Positions 1 through 11,859 of a stretch of DNA of 64,000 nucleotides are shown piece after piece (within the stretch, counting starts at the first letter, position 1; each line of letters begins with the position of its first letter). The position numbers were made by a program, and so were the translations under genes. This DNA is from Epiperipatus broadwayi. Its lineage: Eukaryota; Onychophora; Udeonychophora; Euonychophora; Peripatidae. Location: contig JAQFVV010012446.1 of NCBI GenBank assembly GCA_028023455.1, positions 4,031,501 through 4,095,500 of the forward strand, in the 5' to 3' direction. The notes below the pieces were generated by a model, which saw only the letters and a program-made list of their open reading frames with translations, had not been told where the DNA came from and searched no databases.

Positions 1-603
1 GAGCACCGCATCAGAATCTAAAATCATTTCTTTTTTATTACCATGGAGATATTTTAGTCTCATTACACCAGCAATTTCCATTAAAGTTCAACCAAGTCAT
101 CATAGTGGATGCATTATTAAATAGAATATGAAATTGAAGGAGTTATCCTTGAGAGCTTAGGTGATGTTTTGAGCATCATAACTGATAGAATTGGGCAGCA
201 AACCATGGACCTTTGTCTCTAAAGTTGAACACTTCTTCACTGCATCAAACATTGGGGGGGGGGGGGTAAATAAAAATTTGAATTCTTGTATCAATATTCA
301 AATGATGATCAAAATGCTTTTATAAAAAATATCATTATTCCTTACACAAAAAGAGCGTCATCCATTGACTTAATATATTTTTGGGGAACAAAAAGATCCT
401 AAGTTACCTCGATTATCAAATGGCAGTAGACTTTAATCCAAGTGTGAGATCTGAATGAGATAAGAAAGTTTACTAATGTGCTATGAAGAAGAGAAGCTGG
501 CACTAAACTTAAAAAAAAGTATATAAAAAATAAATTAAAAAAACAACTTTTATTTATGTAAAAGCGTTAAAAAATATAATTTAAAAAAAGTACTGAAAAA
601 TAG
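1..603. other. AT-rich DNA, no gene seen
   Basis: No convincing coding region. A G homopolymer lies near 255-266 and A-rich runs near 510-600. I see no promoter, RNA gene or element boundary that I can support. Confidence 0.6.
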
Positions 604-855
604 CCAAAACTCTCTATATAGTAGTGCCACTCAGTGCCAACCAGAGTAGTCAATGGATGCCATAAGGCTTGAGCATATAATCCCCATCTAGTGCCTATTT
701 ATCCAACATTTCCAGACTTGTTTCTGGTTTGTGGCCTTCGTCAGTGAGGAGCTTTGGATTGATTACTCTAGTTGGCACTGAGTGGCACTACTGTATGGAG
801 TTTTTCCTGTTTTAGTAACAGTTATGTGCTAGCGTAAGAAATGGTGATAATGTGA
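604..855 (-). repeat. Family A foldback element, degraded copy
   Basis: About 45 bp at 607-654 is repeated in inverted form at 758-803 (shared words such as TAGTGCCACTCAGTGCCAA and its complement), enclosing family A sequence. On the minus strand a decayed hammerhead core is recognisable near 700-755: CTGACGA, the CACAA loop, then GAAAC, but helix II keeps only about two pairs. The copy ends in the family A tail ending GATAATGTGAT. The flanks TACTGAAAAA (591-600) and TACTAAAAAG (from 856) resemble a decayed target-site duplication. Non-coding; an old copy. Confidence 0.7.
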
Positions 856-980
856 TACTAAAAAGTAAATATCTTTTTTTCAGCTTTGATAATATTTTTA
901 ATAGTATTTGATCAAAGTAAAGGTGTGCAGTGTTTAGTAATAATCTCATGTTCTGAAATAATCTAAGAATTACAGTAGAG

Positions 981-1787
981 CTATGAACTACAATATATTT
1001 TGTTCCAAGCTCCCTCACATTCAAACATATATGGTGCATAATAGCTCATGTTTTGTTGATAAACACTGATTAGATTAGAAAATGTAATTTATTTAACTGC
1101 AAACATACACTATGAATATATACATAAATAATATACAGTTGTTAATAATACACACACATATATATATTATGCAGTGTGTGTTCATTCATGCAATGTTTGA
1201 AGCAATAAGAATAAGAAAAAAACTACCATATTTTTATTTTTAAAATAAAGTAAATAGTAAAATGTCTGACTTTCGTTGTTATTAAGTACATTTTGGATGA
1301 TATTCTTTTTTTTTTCAACAACTTCTTTCCCTTTTAAAAAGCTTTATAGACTAATATTCTTATCAAGAAATTACAATCTTTTAAATTATTTTAATGTTTC
1401 TAAATAAATCAGTATTAACTTTTAAGTATGTTTTAAAATTTTATAAAACTGTTAAGCAATTACTCTTAAAGATATTTTATAATGCAAATCAAATTCAGAA
1501 AGGATAATAAATGAAAAATAAACTATATGACTTTTCAACATAAACCAAATAATTTTTATTACTATATGTACAATCCTATATGATACTGCAAAATGGAAAA
1601 TGGCTACTGACATATAAAATTTATTTATAAATTTTAACTTTAAAAAAAAAAAACATGATTGCATTTGACACTCACAGAAGGAGAAATGGCTGCTGATTAT
1701 CACAAAATTTTTGAATTTTAATGATTTTTTGTTTGTTTATTTACATTTTTTTTTTGGATAGCATATACTTGAAGTCATGTAATTAGA
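981..1787. repeat. Dispersed repeat or duplication K, copy 1
   Basis: This block is collinear with 48590-50930. Shared landmarks in order are CTATGAACTACA.TATATTTTG, TAAACA.TGATTA, GAATAAGAAA, AAAATAAAGTAAATAGT, TATCAAGAAATTA, the ATAATAAA.GAAAAATAAA stretch, and TTGAATTTTAATGATTTTTT followed by GAAGTCATGTA.TTAG. The second copy is longer because elements E1, a hAT-like element and F have inserted into it, so this copy serves as the empty-site reference. It could be an ancient segmental duplication or an old transposon; no coding sequence is visible. Confidence 0.7.
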
Positions 1788-1946
1788 TACAGTTATTTCT
1801 AAACATGAGCTTCACCCACTTTTAATTTGATCACATGCTATACAGTTATTTCTAAACATGAGCTCCACCCACTTTTAATTTGATCACATGATATACAGTT
1901 ATTTCTAAACATAAGCTCCACCCACTTTTAATTTGATCATATGATA
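1788..1946. repeat. Minisatellite, 3 x 53 bp
   Basis: Three tandem units start at 1788, 1841 and 1894. Each reads TACAGTTATTTCTAAACAT, then CCACCCACTTTTAATTTGATC, then CATATGATA or a close variant. The CACATGAT motif is the complement of the octamer found near the ends of the hammerhead-bearing families. Confidence 0.9.
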
Positions 1947-1949
1947 TGA

Positions 1950-2240
1950 ACACTGTCAAAGCTGAAGACAATTTAGTTTTTACTTTTAAATGCATTTATG
2001 TAAATAAAAGTATTTGTTTTTTAATTATATATATATTTCTACTTTTTAGTTTTATATACTTTCAGAAATTAAGTTTACGTATAATTTAATACTACTAGAT
2101 GATAGTACCGAATCCTATATAAAATTAAAGATTGATAATTTTTTAACTAAAATTGCTTGCAAACTCTAAAAAAAAAAGTTGTCTTTGGGAATACATATGT
2201 ATATAAAGTTTCCACTAAATCGAAATTGAGAAAGGTGAAA
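1950..2240. repeat. Dispersed repeat L, copy 1
   Basis: Collinear with 40535-40832. Shared pieces are GTCAAAGCTGAAGA, TTTAATGCATTT, TTCTACTTTTTAGTTTTATA, a TAATTTAATAC.ACTAGAT block, GAATCCTATATAAAATTAAA, and a final segment like ATGTAT.CAAAGTTTC. Non-coding; identity of the element unknown. Confidence 0.65.
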
Positions 2241-3953
2241 AGAGTTAGAAGATTTCACAGGTAGATGGATAGATTAAAAAGTAGAATAACTTAAATAAAA
2301 AGCATATAAAAATGGTGAAGAACATTTATCTATTTGAGGAAGAAAAAAAGACAATTGAATGTAGCAAACAGAAAAATAAGGCTATTCTTTTTTTTAAAAA
2401 TTATATCCAACAGTAAACTTATTTGATATTAGTATAGTTTTCAATATTTAATGTCAAAATAAATTTTCTATACTTTTTGAATTTACTTTTTGTATCTATA
2501 GTATCTCTTAATTTTCTCTCAGAATATCGTTGAATATAAGTTAGGACAATTATTTTTGTGAGTGGTTGTATTATTAAGAACTGGTTAAGTTATTTCAAAA
2601 ATATATTACTATTAAAATTATGCTAACAAAAACATCACATGATCTCATGTCTCTTCATATGCTTTCAAGAGCATTTGTCTTCAGTGTATCCTAGAGTCAT
2701 CTACTGTAAACTTAGAGAATTGAATGGGTACTGCTATGTATGTGAATTGCCCTGAATTTGAATCCAAGCTGCCATTTGGTGATGATCTTTTATTTAGCTA
2801 CCTATAACTGCAGGTTATTTTTAAATGAGGGAAGATTACAAAAATTAGTAGAAGAAATGTCTAATATTACATAGGACATAGTTGGACTTTGTGAAGTATT
2901 AGGAAAAGATGGAATGAAAATTCATAGATGGGCATGTATTTTACTAGAAAGGAACAATTATTAGAAGAACAGGTGGAGTGGATTATTATAAATAAAAAGT
3001 GGAACAACAGTATTGTGGAGATTTATGGATTATCAGACTAGTGACAAGATGCTTAATTTAGAAGAAGATACCAAATGCAGATAATTTAGATTTATGCCCA
3101 ACAAATCCTCATTGTGATTAAGAATTTGAGGATTTTTATATAAACGTACAAAAGTCTTTTGACGAGACCACACAATATTTTAAAATTGTAATGAGATACT
3201 TTAATGCTAGAATTGGTAAATGATTGCAACATGAAAATGCTGTGGGTAAATTTAATTATGGTAATAGAAGGAGAGAGGATACAGAGTTGTAGAGTTTACA
3301 GAAGGAAAAAAAAAGAATTCTCTCTATAAGAAAAATACTAAATGGAAATGGATAAAGAAATGTTCAAATGAAGGTTTAGCAGAATTGGATTGTATTTTAA
3401 ATAACAGAAAATTCATACTCCAAGTTCCAAATATTCTTAATAGATTCAACCCAGAATATGATTATTAATTGTGAGATGCAAAATACATGTTAATGCAAAA
3501 CTAGAGAGATGAAAATTATTACGAAAAACAGCAGTAATAGTTGATATTTTTAATCTTCAGAAACACTCCAATAAATTTAAATAGTCTCTGAAAATGGTTC
3601 AAATTGAACTGAGATTAATAAGATGATGTCTGATATTTTACTAAGATCTGCATCAAAAGCAGCTGGGATAAAAAAAAGGAGCAATTCACCTATCAATTTT
3701 CCAATGAAACAAAACAATATTAAAAAAAAAAAGAAATATGAAATTTTTTAAAAACAATTTATCTGAAGTTATTTTTAATGGTATGAAAAAAGAGTTGATA
3801 ATGATAGAAGATATATCTATGAGTCAAAAAACTTCAAACACAACGTCTTAGAGATAGAAGAAAAGTTATTTCTGTGATAAGAAAAAAAGATGGAACGATT
3901 ATCATAAAGAGGGGTGACGTCTTGAGATGTGTGAATTTACAAATAATTATATA

Positions 3954-4201
3954 TTAATATATGAATTTTTTCCGCAGTACAGGCTTTTTCATACCTGCAC
4001 TCCAATATGTAATATATAGGGGATTTGAACTCAGACTTTCACATGACCCTCAACTATCTACACCATCTCATACTGCTGACATACTTGATCACACACATGT
4101 TGCAAAGATAAACATGTGTGTGATCAAGTGTGTCAGTAGTATGAGATGGCATGGATAGTTGGGAGTCATGTGAAAGTCTGAGTTCAAACCCCTTATATAT
4201 T
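3954..4201 (-). repeat. Family B foldback inserted in R1 (13-bp TSD)
   Basis: Exact 13-bp direct repeats AAATAATTATATA lie at 3941-3953 and 4202-4214. Between them is a palindrome: the left arm (GGATTTGAACTCAGACTTTCACATGACCC in pieces) is complementary to the right arm ending near 4193. The copy lacks the central ribozyme part of family B but keeps the B-box-like GAGTTCAAACCCC and, at the left, the family's 3' hairpin (GCAGTACAGGC and GCCTGTACTGC in minus orientation). The target is the RTE pseudogene, whose sequence is continuous across one copy of the duplication, as comparison with R2 near 22070-22100 shows. Confidence 0.88.
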
Positions 4202-4437
4202 AAATAATTATATAATAGTGAAAAACAAGAGGAAATGATAGAATTATTAATAAATCTTAAAAAAAAAAAGGTGAAAAATAGAAAAATTCGGCAAACCTAT
4301 ATACCAAATATTTAAATGATAAAAATAAACTAGATTACAAAATATAAAACTTTTACCAAATTAGTTACAACTCGCCTATTACAAAAGCTGGGTTTAAAAA
4401 TGGGAAATTATTATAAAAACGGTCAATAATTATGAAG

Positions 4438-4832
4438 TTTGACAGGCTTATCTTTAATGTATTACAATTTATAAACATGCACTATATAAAATAAATGTAT
4501 TTACATATGTTTAAGTTTCATTTGAGAATGACGTTTAGTAAATTCTAGATAATTTCACCGATGTCATTCATTCAGACATCGTGAACAGTAATTTAAAGTG
4601 AGTGGTCTATCCTCACACTTTCACTTCCAGTACTTAAGATTTGCCCATATATAAGCATTTGGGTTGGATAGAATAAGTGGATTCATTTTATTCTTTCCTA
4701 AATACTATATCTTGTGTTGGGAGTCAAAGTATTCATTTATTATTAACACTCATAAAAAGGCATGCACAATAGCTTGACAGGCTGATCTTTAATGTATTAC
4801 AATTTATAAACATGCACTATATAAAATAAATG
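4438..4832. repeat. 60-bp direct repeats flanking a 274-bp segment
   Basis: The 60-bp segment TTGACAGGCT.ATCTTTAATG through ACTATATAAAATAAATG occurs at 4438-4498 and again at 4773-4832 with about one mismatch. The enclosed DNA (4499-4772) does not look like RTE, whereas RTE sequence resumes right after the second copy. A local duplication or the footprint of a nested element is possible. I could not identify the insert. Confidence 0.7.
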
Positions 4833-5070
4833 CTTATTATCTTTATGCTTTGCATTTGTAGATTATAAAAAGGCATTTGATTTTATAAGTATTTCCATAG
4901 TGATTAAAACTTTTGACCAGACTTGGGATATTAGTTTAATCTGAAAAATATTTATGAAAATACAACAGTAGTGATTAGATTATATGGTTAGATTAAGAAG
5001 ATTAACACTGACAAGGTTGTAAGACATGGTGAATCTATATCTGCAAAACTGTTTACAGCAATTTTTTTTT

Positions 5071-5158
5071 CATATGTCAAATGCGTTGACCAGGAAGCAA
5101 ACCCAGGCCAGATGCTTGGAAGGCAGTGATGCTAACCACTAGACCACCAACCCTTGAC
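5071..5158 (-). repeat. tRNA-derived SINE S1 inside R1
   Basis: Read on the minus strand this has an A-box-like TAGTGGTTAGCAT, a B-box-like GGGTTTGCTTCC, the ending CATTTGACATATGA and an A tail. The flanking T-rich runs (AATTTTTTTTT left, ACTTTTTTTTTTTG right) are compatible with a duplicated target. About 88 bp, the same family as the SINEs at 8298, 19849 and 38603. It splits the reverse transcriptase region of R1. Confidence 0.8.
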
Positions 5159-5870
5159 AACTTTTTTTTTTGCAACAAATAATGTATTAATTAAAATAGG
5201 AAGCTAAGGGCATAAATTACACAAAGATTGTTTTAAGTCATCTAGATTTTGCAGATGATGACATTGTTTTCACAAAGATAATGTTCAACAGATTTTTTTT
5301 TCGGAAAAAAAACATGATTCATGTTAGGAATTAGAAGTTTATAACAAAACCTTGATTAGATTATTAATACATATGAAAACATAACTGACAAAATTAATCA
5401 TAGAATTATGTTTGTGGGAATGCTTTTTGTAAAGAAACTTAACATTAACAGAAATAAATACTTTGTGTTTGAAAAGAAAAGTTCGTAATAGATGGTGGTT
5501 TACCAGTTCTTAGTGTTGGACAGATAACAGAAGAGTAGTATACAGATTTTAGACCATTCAACAAAGTATGCAAATATATATGTAGAAAGTTAAGAAAAGG
5601 ATCAAAACTGTACTACTTGTATTATTAAGATCATTGATGTGTCTGGTTTGGATATATTTCTAGAAGAGATGATAACCCTTGGACAATTGAAACCTTAAAC
5701 TGGATCCTATGACATTGTAAAAAATCTAGAAATAAACCACATGTAGGATAAATGGATGAATGATGAAGTTTTTTTTAGTGTGATGTAAAGAAGAAATATG
5801 GATCGGAAAAAATGGATTTAATTTGGACAGACTTTCATCCTGCACTGGACTGATGATAACTGAAAATTGT

Positions 5871-6427
5871 AATAGTGCATATCTGCATTCATCTTACAAT
5901 AATTGGTTCTAGACTATGGTGGAGAACTATTCTTAGTTATTAAAGTTTTCTTAGTATGTCATCTAATTCTAGTGGTAATTCAGAACTAACCCTGAAATTA
6001 TGATTTTATGCTTAATGTTTAGAATTATCATCATTTCCACTTCAATGCTTTTATGTAAATTTCACTTAAGCTTCAAATTATCAAAACAGACTATTTTTGA
6101 AATTAGGTTGGCAATTGTCTTGTCTATTACTCCTTTTTACCATTCACAATCATTTATATCTGTTTTATAAGAGTTTTTCCACCATCTCTACCCTTACAAT
6201 TATGAGTTGTTTCTGTGCCTAATTTGCAAGATATGGATCATGAAGATAATTTGAGTATTTTGCCTCTTGACAATATTATTAAAAATATATTATGAAATAA
6301 TAATGATCAATATTTAGCTGTGAATATCATTTTAAAATCAACAGTCAATTCAAATTCACAAATATTAATGCTAATCTATTATGTACTGCAGATGCCATTT
6401 TGAAGTCAGTATTCAATTTAAGTTTAT
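5871..6427. other. AT-rich DNA, no gene seen
   Basis: No coding sequence is supported. The end (6238-6330, GAAGATAATTTG, TTTTGCCTCTTGACA...) is a diverged direct repeat of 6766-6848, so the RTE 3' end between them may have landed in, or next to, a duplicated segment. Confidence 0.5.
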
Positions 6428-6755
6428 GAAAATGATTTTATATCATCATTATCATCATCAACCATTATTAATTCACTGCAGATGAAGGTCTCTCCAAGTT
6501 CAATCCATATTATCTGATCTTTAACTTCTCTTCTCCACATCACCCCTCCGCATTTTCTTATTTCATCCATTCGTCTCACATGTGGTCTTTTTCTGGGTCT
6601 TTTAGAATCTCTTGGAATCTGGTATAAGATTTCAATTGTCCATCTATTATCATCTCTTCTAGAAATATGTCCCAACTCCACTTCAGTCTTTTAATTTTTT
6701 CAATGAGGTCAGTAACACCTGTTTGTTCTCTTACCCATATATTGCGTTTTGATTT
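6428..6755 (-). pseudogene. RTE-like 3' end fragment R4
   Basis: On the minus strand a partly open frame gives the C-terminal RTE signature: GHISRRDDNRWTIEIL, then IPRDSKRPRKRPHVRRMDEI, then IRKCGGVMWRREVKD, and the terminal WIELGETFICS segment. It ends in a (ATG)n-type tail, seen on the plus strand as CATCATTATCATCATC at 6439-6457. This is a 5'-truncated copy. Confidence 0.85.
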
Positions 6756-6899
6756 TATATAGACTGAAGATAATTTGCCTCTTGACAGAATTACTAATAA
6801 TATGTTATGGGATAATCTTAATAGTGATAAACTTTCAGTAAATACCATCATACAGAGAAACTTATTAATAAAGGAGCTCACATATAATATCAGTCGCAT

Positions 6900-8281
6900 A
6901 CTGTGACATTTTTTATGAATTCCACGTTGTTAAATTTTTATAATTAAATTTAATATTTTCCTCTCATAAATAATAAAAAAATTTAAAGTTGGATAAAATA
7001 ATTTAGCTATTTATGAGCCTAAGACAATTAAAAATACTGCATAGGGGCATCTAATCTTCATATATGTGCATATGATTGATAGTTTTTTAATATATATATA
7101 TATATTCTATTTTATATTCAGTAATGATATCTAGATTTTCAAAATCAATTTCATAAAAAAATATCTAATTTTTGAATAAATTATAATTAATGTCAGTTTT
7201 TATTAAACTAAATAGTTAGGAATGATTTATATGAATTATTTTTTTAATATATAATGTTTAAAGGGGGAGGAAAGGTTTCTTTTATAAGTAATCGTTTCAT
7301 TTGAATATACATAATAAAATAGTACAGATTAAACATAAATATTAAAACTGTTATTAGAAAATTAGAATTTGTATATAAAGTTTTGCTAAATATACTGCTA
7401 AAAATGTTCATACTAATTACAACCTTGGATTTACAAAATCTCAGAGAAATGATAAACATATTTAATATTCATTAATTCAATTTATTATCTCTAAAGATAT
7501 AAGCTTTACTCTTGATTTTATTTTAACGAAAATATAGGTGCAGTTAGTGCACATGAAGTGATGTATTACTAATCACACATAAACTAAAATAATAAGAATT
7601 TAATCATTACACTTGTATAAAAATCTCAATATTTCTTTGTGTTAAGCCTCTCACCCAATGTCCAATAGTGGCATCCGCTTGCTTTTACTTAGCTATCCCT
7701 AGCGATTAATTCATCTTATGTTTGTTTACAGCATATATAACAAAATAAAATTAATTTTAAAAACTTGAAAATAATTAATATATATTAATATCGTTTCATA
7801 TACAAACTTTACAGGTCGTAAGAATAAGGAACAGTCTTTTTTCTTTCTAGTAATAATCAGGATTTCATTTTTATGAACAGCAATTTAAAGATAGTCAATC
7901 TTAAACGGCTACTGACTTTGGAAGAGTCTGCTTTTTATCTGGATTTGGATACATAATTGTATAGATATCCTTTGAGCACAATTAATATGTGTGTGTGTGT
8001 TTTAAGAAAGATCAACTTTAAAACATGCAATTCACCAAATATATCAGTTGTTTTTTTTAATGTTATAACAATTTCCTAGGAGTAATAATTGTCATAATTT
8101 ATTTTTGTGGTAAATGTTTGATGAATGTTTGATTGGCCTGCAGTCTTTTTTCAGTGTTTGGCCTACTCAAATCTATATAATGTAGATGAAGCCTATAATG
8201 GGGGGGTGTTTCAAAATAAAAAATGTAAAAATGATATAAAATTGTTTATTTCGATATTTATTATTTCAGTATTTGTTAGTC
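6900..8281. other. AT-rich DNA, no gene seen
   Basis: Simple AT-rich sequence with (TA)n near 7092-7106 and (TG)n near 7990-8001. The frame at 7244-7459 (minus) is low-complexity and I do not treat it as a gene. Confidence 0.6.
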
Positions 8282-8297
8282 ACAGATGATAATTATT

Positions 8298-8385
8298 TTT
8301 TATGGGTCAAAGCATTGGCTGGGAAGTGAACTAGGGACAACTGCTTGTAAGGTAGCTGTGCTAACCACTCAGCCACCAATGCTTG
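8298..8385 (-). repeat. tRNA-derived SINE S2 (16-bp TSD)
   Basis: Flanked by ACAGATGATAATTATT (8282-8297) and ACAGATGATAACTATT (8386-8401), 15 of 16 matching. In minus orientation it carries the A-box-like GAGTGGTTAGCAC and a B-box-like region around TAGTTCACTTCCC, plus a short A-rich tail. Same family as S1. Confidence 0.85.
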
Positions 8386-8401
8386 ACAGATGATAACTAT
8401 T

Positions 8402-10715
8402 ATCATTGGAGTTTTTATTATTACATTTACAAATAATTATATAACTGCAAACAAAAGTAAGAAAAATATAATGCTAATACTAAAATTTAGTTCAAAATTT
8501 AGTAAGATATATGCCACTGCTTATTTTTAAATGCTTTATTTAATTTAGAAATTCTGATTGTTTGAGTATTTGAGTCAAATCTTGTAATTAATTTATAAAA
8601 TTGTGCTATTAAATTGATTTTTTTTTTCAAATTTTGTATATTCTTTAGTTATCAGTGACAATGCAATATTTCAAAATGGACCCATTGGTGAACCAAATTT
8701 CAAACTGCTGTGTTCAATATCTGTATTGGCTGAGTGAATTAAAATTCTAAACTTTTGATTGGTCAATTACAGAATCTGCAGTAAAATATATTTGTTTTTT
8801 AAAATTATACTCATTTTAGTTTAGTTTTTAAAAAGCAAATTACTAATTTGTCAAATTATTAAAGTAAACAAATGTTTTTTTAAAAATAAATTTCTATTTA
8901 TAATTGATAAACATACTTTTTGTAATCTATTACAAAATGCAGCCTATGTCATTGATTTCTTTTTCAATTTACTTTCATGTAAAAGTAAATAATGTTTACT
9001 AAAATCTGAATTATTCTTCTAAAATAATTATGTTTTCATATATATTTTATGAAAATAATAATAAATATGTAAAAAAATAATCTATACCATATATTTTCAC
9101 TTTAAAAATCAAAACAAAGAACTTAGATCTGCGAACACTCCCTATTGTAGAGAATGATAAACAACCAATCGGCTCTTTGGAAGGAAAACTTTATTTCATT
9201 ATTATAACTTTAAATGTAAATATTGATTTTTAGTTGTAAAATAATTTTAAAGGGATCAATATCATGTGGTACATGTAAAATCAGAAAAATAATGCAAAAA
9301 TTAGCGGTTTGAGAGCAGGTTAAAACTGACTATGGCTGTGTGTTTTCATTGAATTTCTAGATTAATTCACTAAAAAGTATTTGCAGCTAATTAAAACAGA
9401 AAGAAAAATGAAATGAAAGATACTATTTGAACTTCTCTTGATTGTTTAACTACAACTAGCATTTTTAAAAACTAGTTTTGTAAACACAAAAATCTTGCAA
9501 ACCATTTTTAAAATGTGTGAATTTCAAATACTAGAAATACAATGATATTGTTTAGATTTTCTGGTTTAAATTTGAATATGAATAATTACAATAATTTGAA
9601 TGCTGAAAAGCAAAAAGTAATATATATATATATATATTTTTAAAAAATCACTCTTATTTAAGTTAATGAATAATGCTATGCACTAAAACAAAACATTTTT
9701 TTCTTTCAATCATAATTTTGTTATTACATGTAATATAAAATAAAAGGGTGGTGGTGGTGGGGGCATCCATAAATTAATTAATTCAGTCCCTTGTTTTATT
9801 TCATGTTACATGTAATAACCACAATTGTTATAGAAAAATAAAATTATTTTTTTTAATTTTTAGTTAATAAAAGCTATTTTATATAAAATATTTTAAAAAT
9901 ATATTATTTAACAATGAATTTAAATCCAGTATAATTTAGTAGGGCTGAAGCGCAAAGCATGCTCCAAATTTTTATAAATTTTTTATGATTTATTATTTGA
10001 TGTAGTAAATGCCATTTTGGGACAAAAATCATCCTTATTTATATATGCTGCAATATTTTTTAAAATAAAAATGGATACCTTCTGTCAAAGACTGTTTCAC
10101 TGTACTTCATTTGAAAATGTATGCAGGCTGGATTATGGTCGTTTGAGAGCCCAGAGCTGGTAATATGTATTAGAAGTCCATCCTGGATTTAAATTAATAC
10201 TACTCAATACATTACTGGTTGTATTTACATTACAACAACAGGTCAACCTTTGGGTGTTTTGTTTCTAAACCTTTGTCTAAACATTACCTTTTTTTTTCTG
10301 TTTTTTTTTTTAAGTATTGAAGCATAAAATATCTAAAACAGAAAAAAAAGGATATTAAATTATTTAAAAGGTATATATTTTTTTAGTTTAATATGAGCAT
10401 TCAAAGATAATTAAAATCTAATAATCCATTTAAGGTCAGGTACAGGTAGTTGGATTTTAAAGGTAATCATTTATTAACGTAAAAGGATTATTGCTATTTT
10501 TTAATGGGGAAGGGGGGGAAATCTGATTAGATTCATTAAAAAAAATAAGAAATTATTATAAAAAGTTATTTTAAATTCTCAACTTATTTCTTATGTTTGA
10601 TTAGATTCCAATTTAAGTTAATAAGTAATCAGAATCATTATTTCAACCAAATTATAATTTTATTCCCGTCTCCTTCATGCCATTTTAGTAATCATAAGAA
10701 AATTGAATTTAAAAC
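8402..10715. other. AT-rich DNA, no gene seen
   Basis: No coding frame with recognisable protein character. Contains (TA)n near 9621-9640, a GGTGGTGGTGGTGG run near 9748-9761, and poly-T tracts. I found no paired inverted ends or clear TSDs. Confidence 0.6.
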
Positions 10716-10801
10716 GGCACTCACACACACACACACACATATATATAAACATTTAGTGGTGAATTTGGAGTAATTTTGCTTATACATATATATATATATA
10801 T
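10716..10801. repeat. (CA)n/(TA)n microsatellites
   Basis: (CA)n near 10723-10738 and (TA)n near 10738-10747 and 10784-10801, directly upstream of the candidate exon. Confidence 0.9.
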
Positions 10802-10816
10802 TTGCTTCCTGTCCAG

Positions 10817-11014
10817 GGATTATGTCACCACAAGACTCTCTACCTTTATCACTTATACCATTGGATGGCCAGATGGCGCAACAAGTTCACCATTTCTCAT
10901 CCCAAGCCTGAAGACACATTCATTTCCAAGCTGAAGGAATTTCGCCATAAGGACAGAATCATCTCATCCAGATTCTTATTTGACAACACGTGGAGCCTGA
11001 TTAAGCTGGATTAA
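10817..11014 (+). CDS. Candidate 3'-terminal coding exon, protein unrecognised
   Basis: A pyrimidine-rich stretch TTGCTTCCTGTCCAG ends at 10816 and looks like a splice acceptor. From 10817 the frame stays open for 65 codons to TAA at 11012-11014. The other two forward frames hit stops within the segment. The predicted piece begins GLCHHKTLYLYHLYHW, contains HPKPEDTFISKLKEFRHKD and ends TWSLIKLD. It is rich in charged and aromatic residues, has no transmembrane segment, and its G+C is visibly above the surrounding DNA. A poly(A) signal AATAAA lies at 11114-11119, about 100 bp past the stop. I do not recognise the family. Upstream exons would lie to the left beyond a long intron; none were found. 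It could also be a fragment of a processed pseudogene or an uncommon repeat. Confidence 0.45.
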   Translation, partial: GLCHHKTLYLYHLYHWMARWRNKFTISHPKPEDTFISKLKEFRHKDRIISSRFLFDNTWSLIKLD

Positions 11015-11113
11015 ACAACACCAGTGTCCACATCAGACCATCTGATTGCCTGAGTAACCTGGATAACTATTATTTTTGATTTACAATTGTATCATTATTA
11101 CATATGGTTTTTC

Positions 11114-11119
11114 AATAAA
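11114..11119 (+). promoter_or_regulatory. Poly(A) signal AATAAA
   Basis: Canonical hexamer 100 bp downstream of the stop of the candidate exon. In DNA this AT-rich the hexamer alone is weak evidence; its position supports a 3' UTR. Confidence 0.4.
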
Positions 11120-11855
11120 GTTATTTATAAATACATACATATATATACAATGGTTGCAGAAAGGAGTTTGCTGATAACTGGAATCTTTTGGTTCCTTTTT
11201 AGGCTTTAAAAGAACCGAAGAGGACAAATGCCTAATATTCACTCCATAAGAATCTTGCTGTTTTGACTGTTATTACTATAATTATTCATATGGATAAACA
11301 AATAACGGATGGCCTGCTATCAACATACATGCTCCAACATTGTAAATTTCTGACGTTTTACATCTTATTTTTAAGATCATGTAAACATCGTGCTTTTTCT
11401 TTTTAATTATCAGATAGTTTCTGACTGAAGATGAATGATTCTTTATATATATATTATATTTAATATTTTCATGGTTATGTGATGCAAACTAAGTCTTTTA
11501 TGGTTAAACCGTGTATTATTTTGTTTAAATACCTGAAGTTTTGACAAAATATTCATCATCAAGGTTAAGATCTTAATGATGAACTGTTATGTCTTATGTA
11601 ACAACGAGATTAAACATAAAGTAAAGAGTAATCATTCTTATATTTATATTTGATGGTTGATTATTCAAAGTAGGTAAATAATTATTTACTTTTACAATTA
11701 ATTGATTTGAAGTTGATTTTAGATGAAGAAGATAAAAGAAGTGCTTCGTCAGATTTATTTAAACACATGACCTTTTTAATAATTCAATAGACTCTCTCAT
11801 AGTTCTTAAATCATACTTTTCCAAATTAGCAGGTATTTTACCATTCTCAAAGTAA
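11120..11855. other. AT-rich DNA, no gene seen
   Basis: No coding region supported. (TA)n near 11446-11460. Confidence 0.5.
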
Positions 11856-11859
11856 GGTG

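Larger units (their letters stand above)
2690..5870 (+). pseudogene. RTE-like non-LTR retrotransposon R1, near full-length, inactive
   Basis: Broken reading frames align with the other RTE-like copies in this window. An endonuclease region lies at about 2820-3480 (degenerate pieces matching R3, including the CYAPTSSH-like segment and the AELDYIL-like segment near 3380). A linker follows, then reverse transcriptase at about 4840-5330 with a DYKKAFD-like block and an LDFADDDIVF catalytic motif near 5240-5275. The C-terminal RTE tail (a GYISRRDDNPWTIET-like stretch, 5640-5840) is followed by a short 3' end. Stops and indels occur throughout, so no protein could be made. It is interrupted by a family B foldback (3954-4201) and a SINE (5071-5158), both oriented opposite to it. 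The 5' limit is approximate. Confidence 0.85.

Noticed and set aside
812-1703. Small minus-strand reading frames in the first 2 kb
   Set aside because: They lie in repeat K or the family A tail, have low-complexity translations and no conserved motif.
3961-4158. Plus-strand frame of 65 codons
   Set aside because: It is the family B foldback arm; the same peptide words (e.g. GLELRLSHDP-like) appear wherever family B occurs, on either strand.
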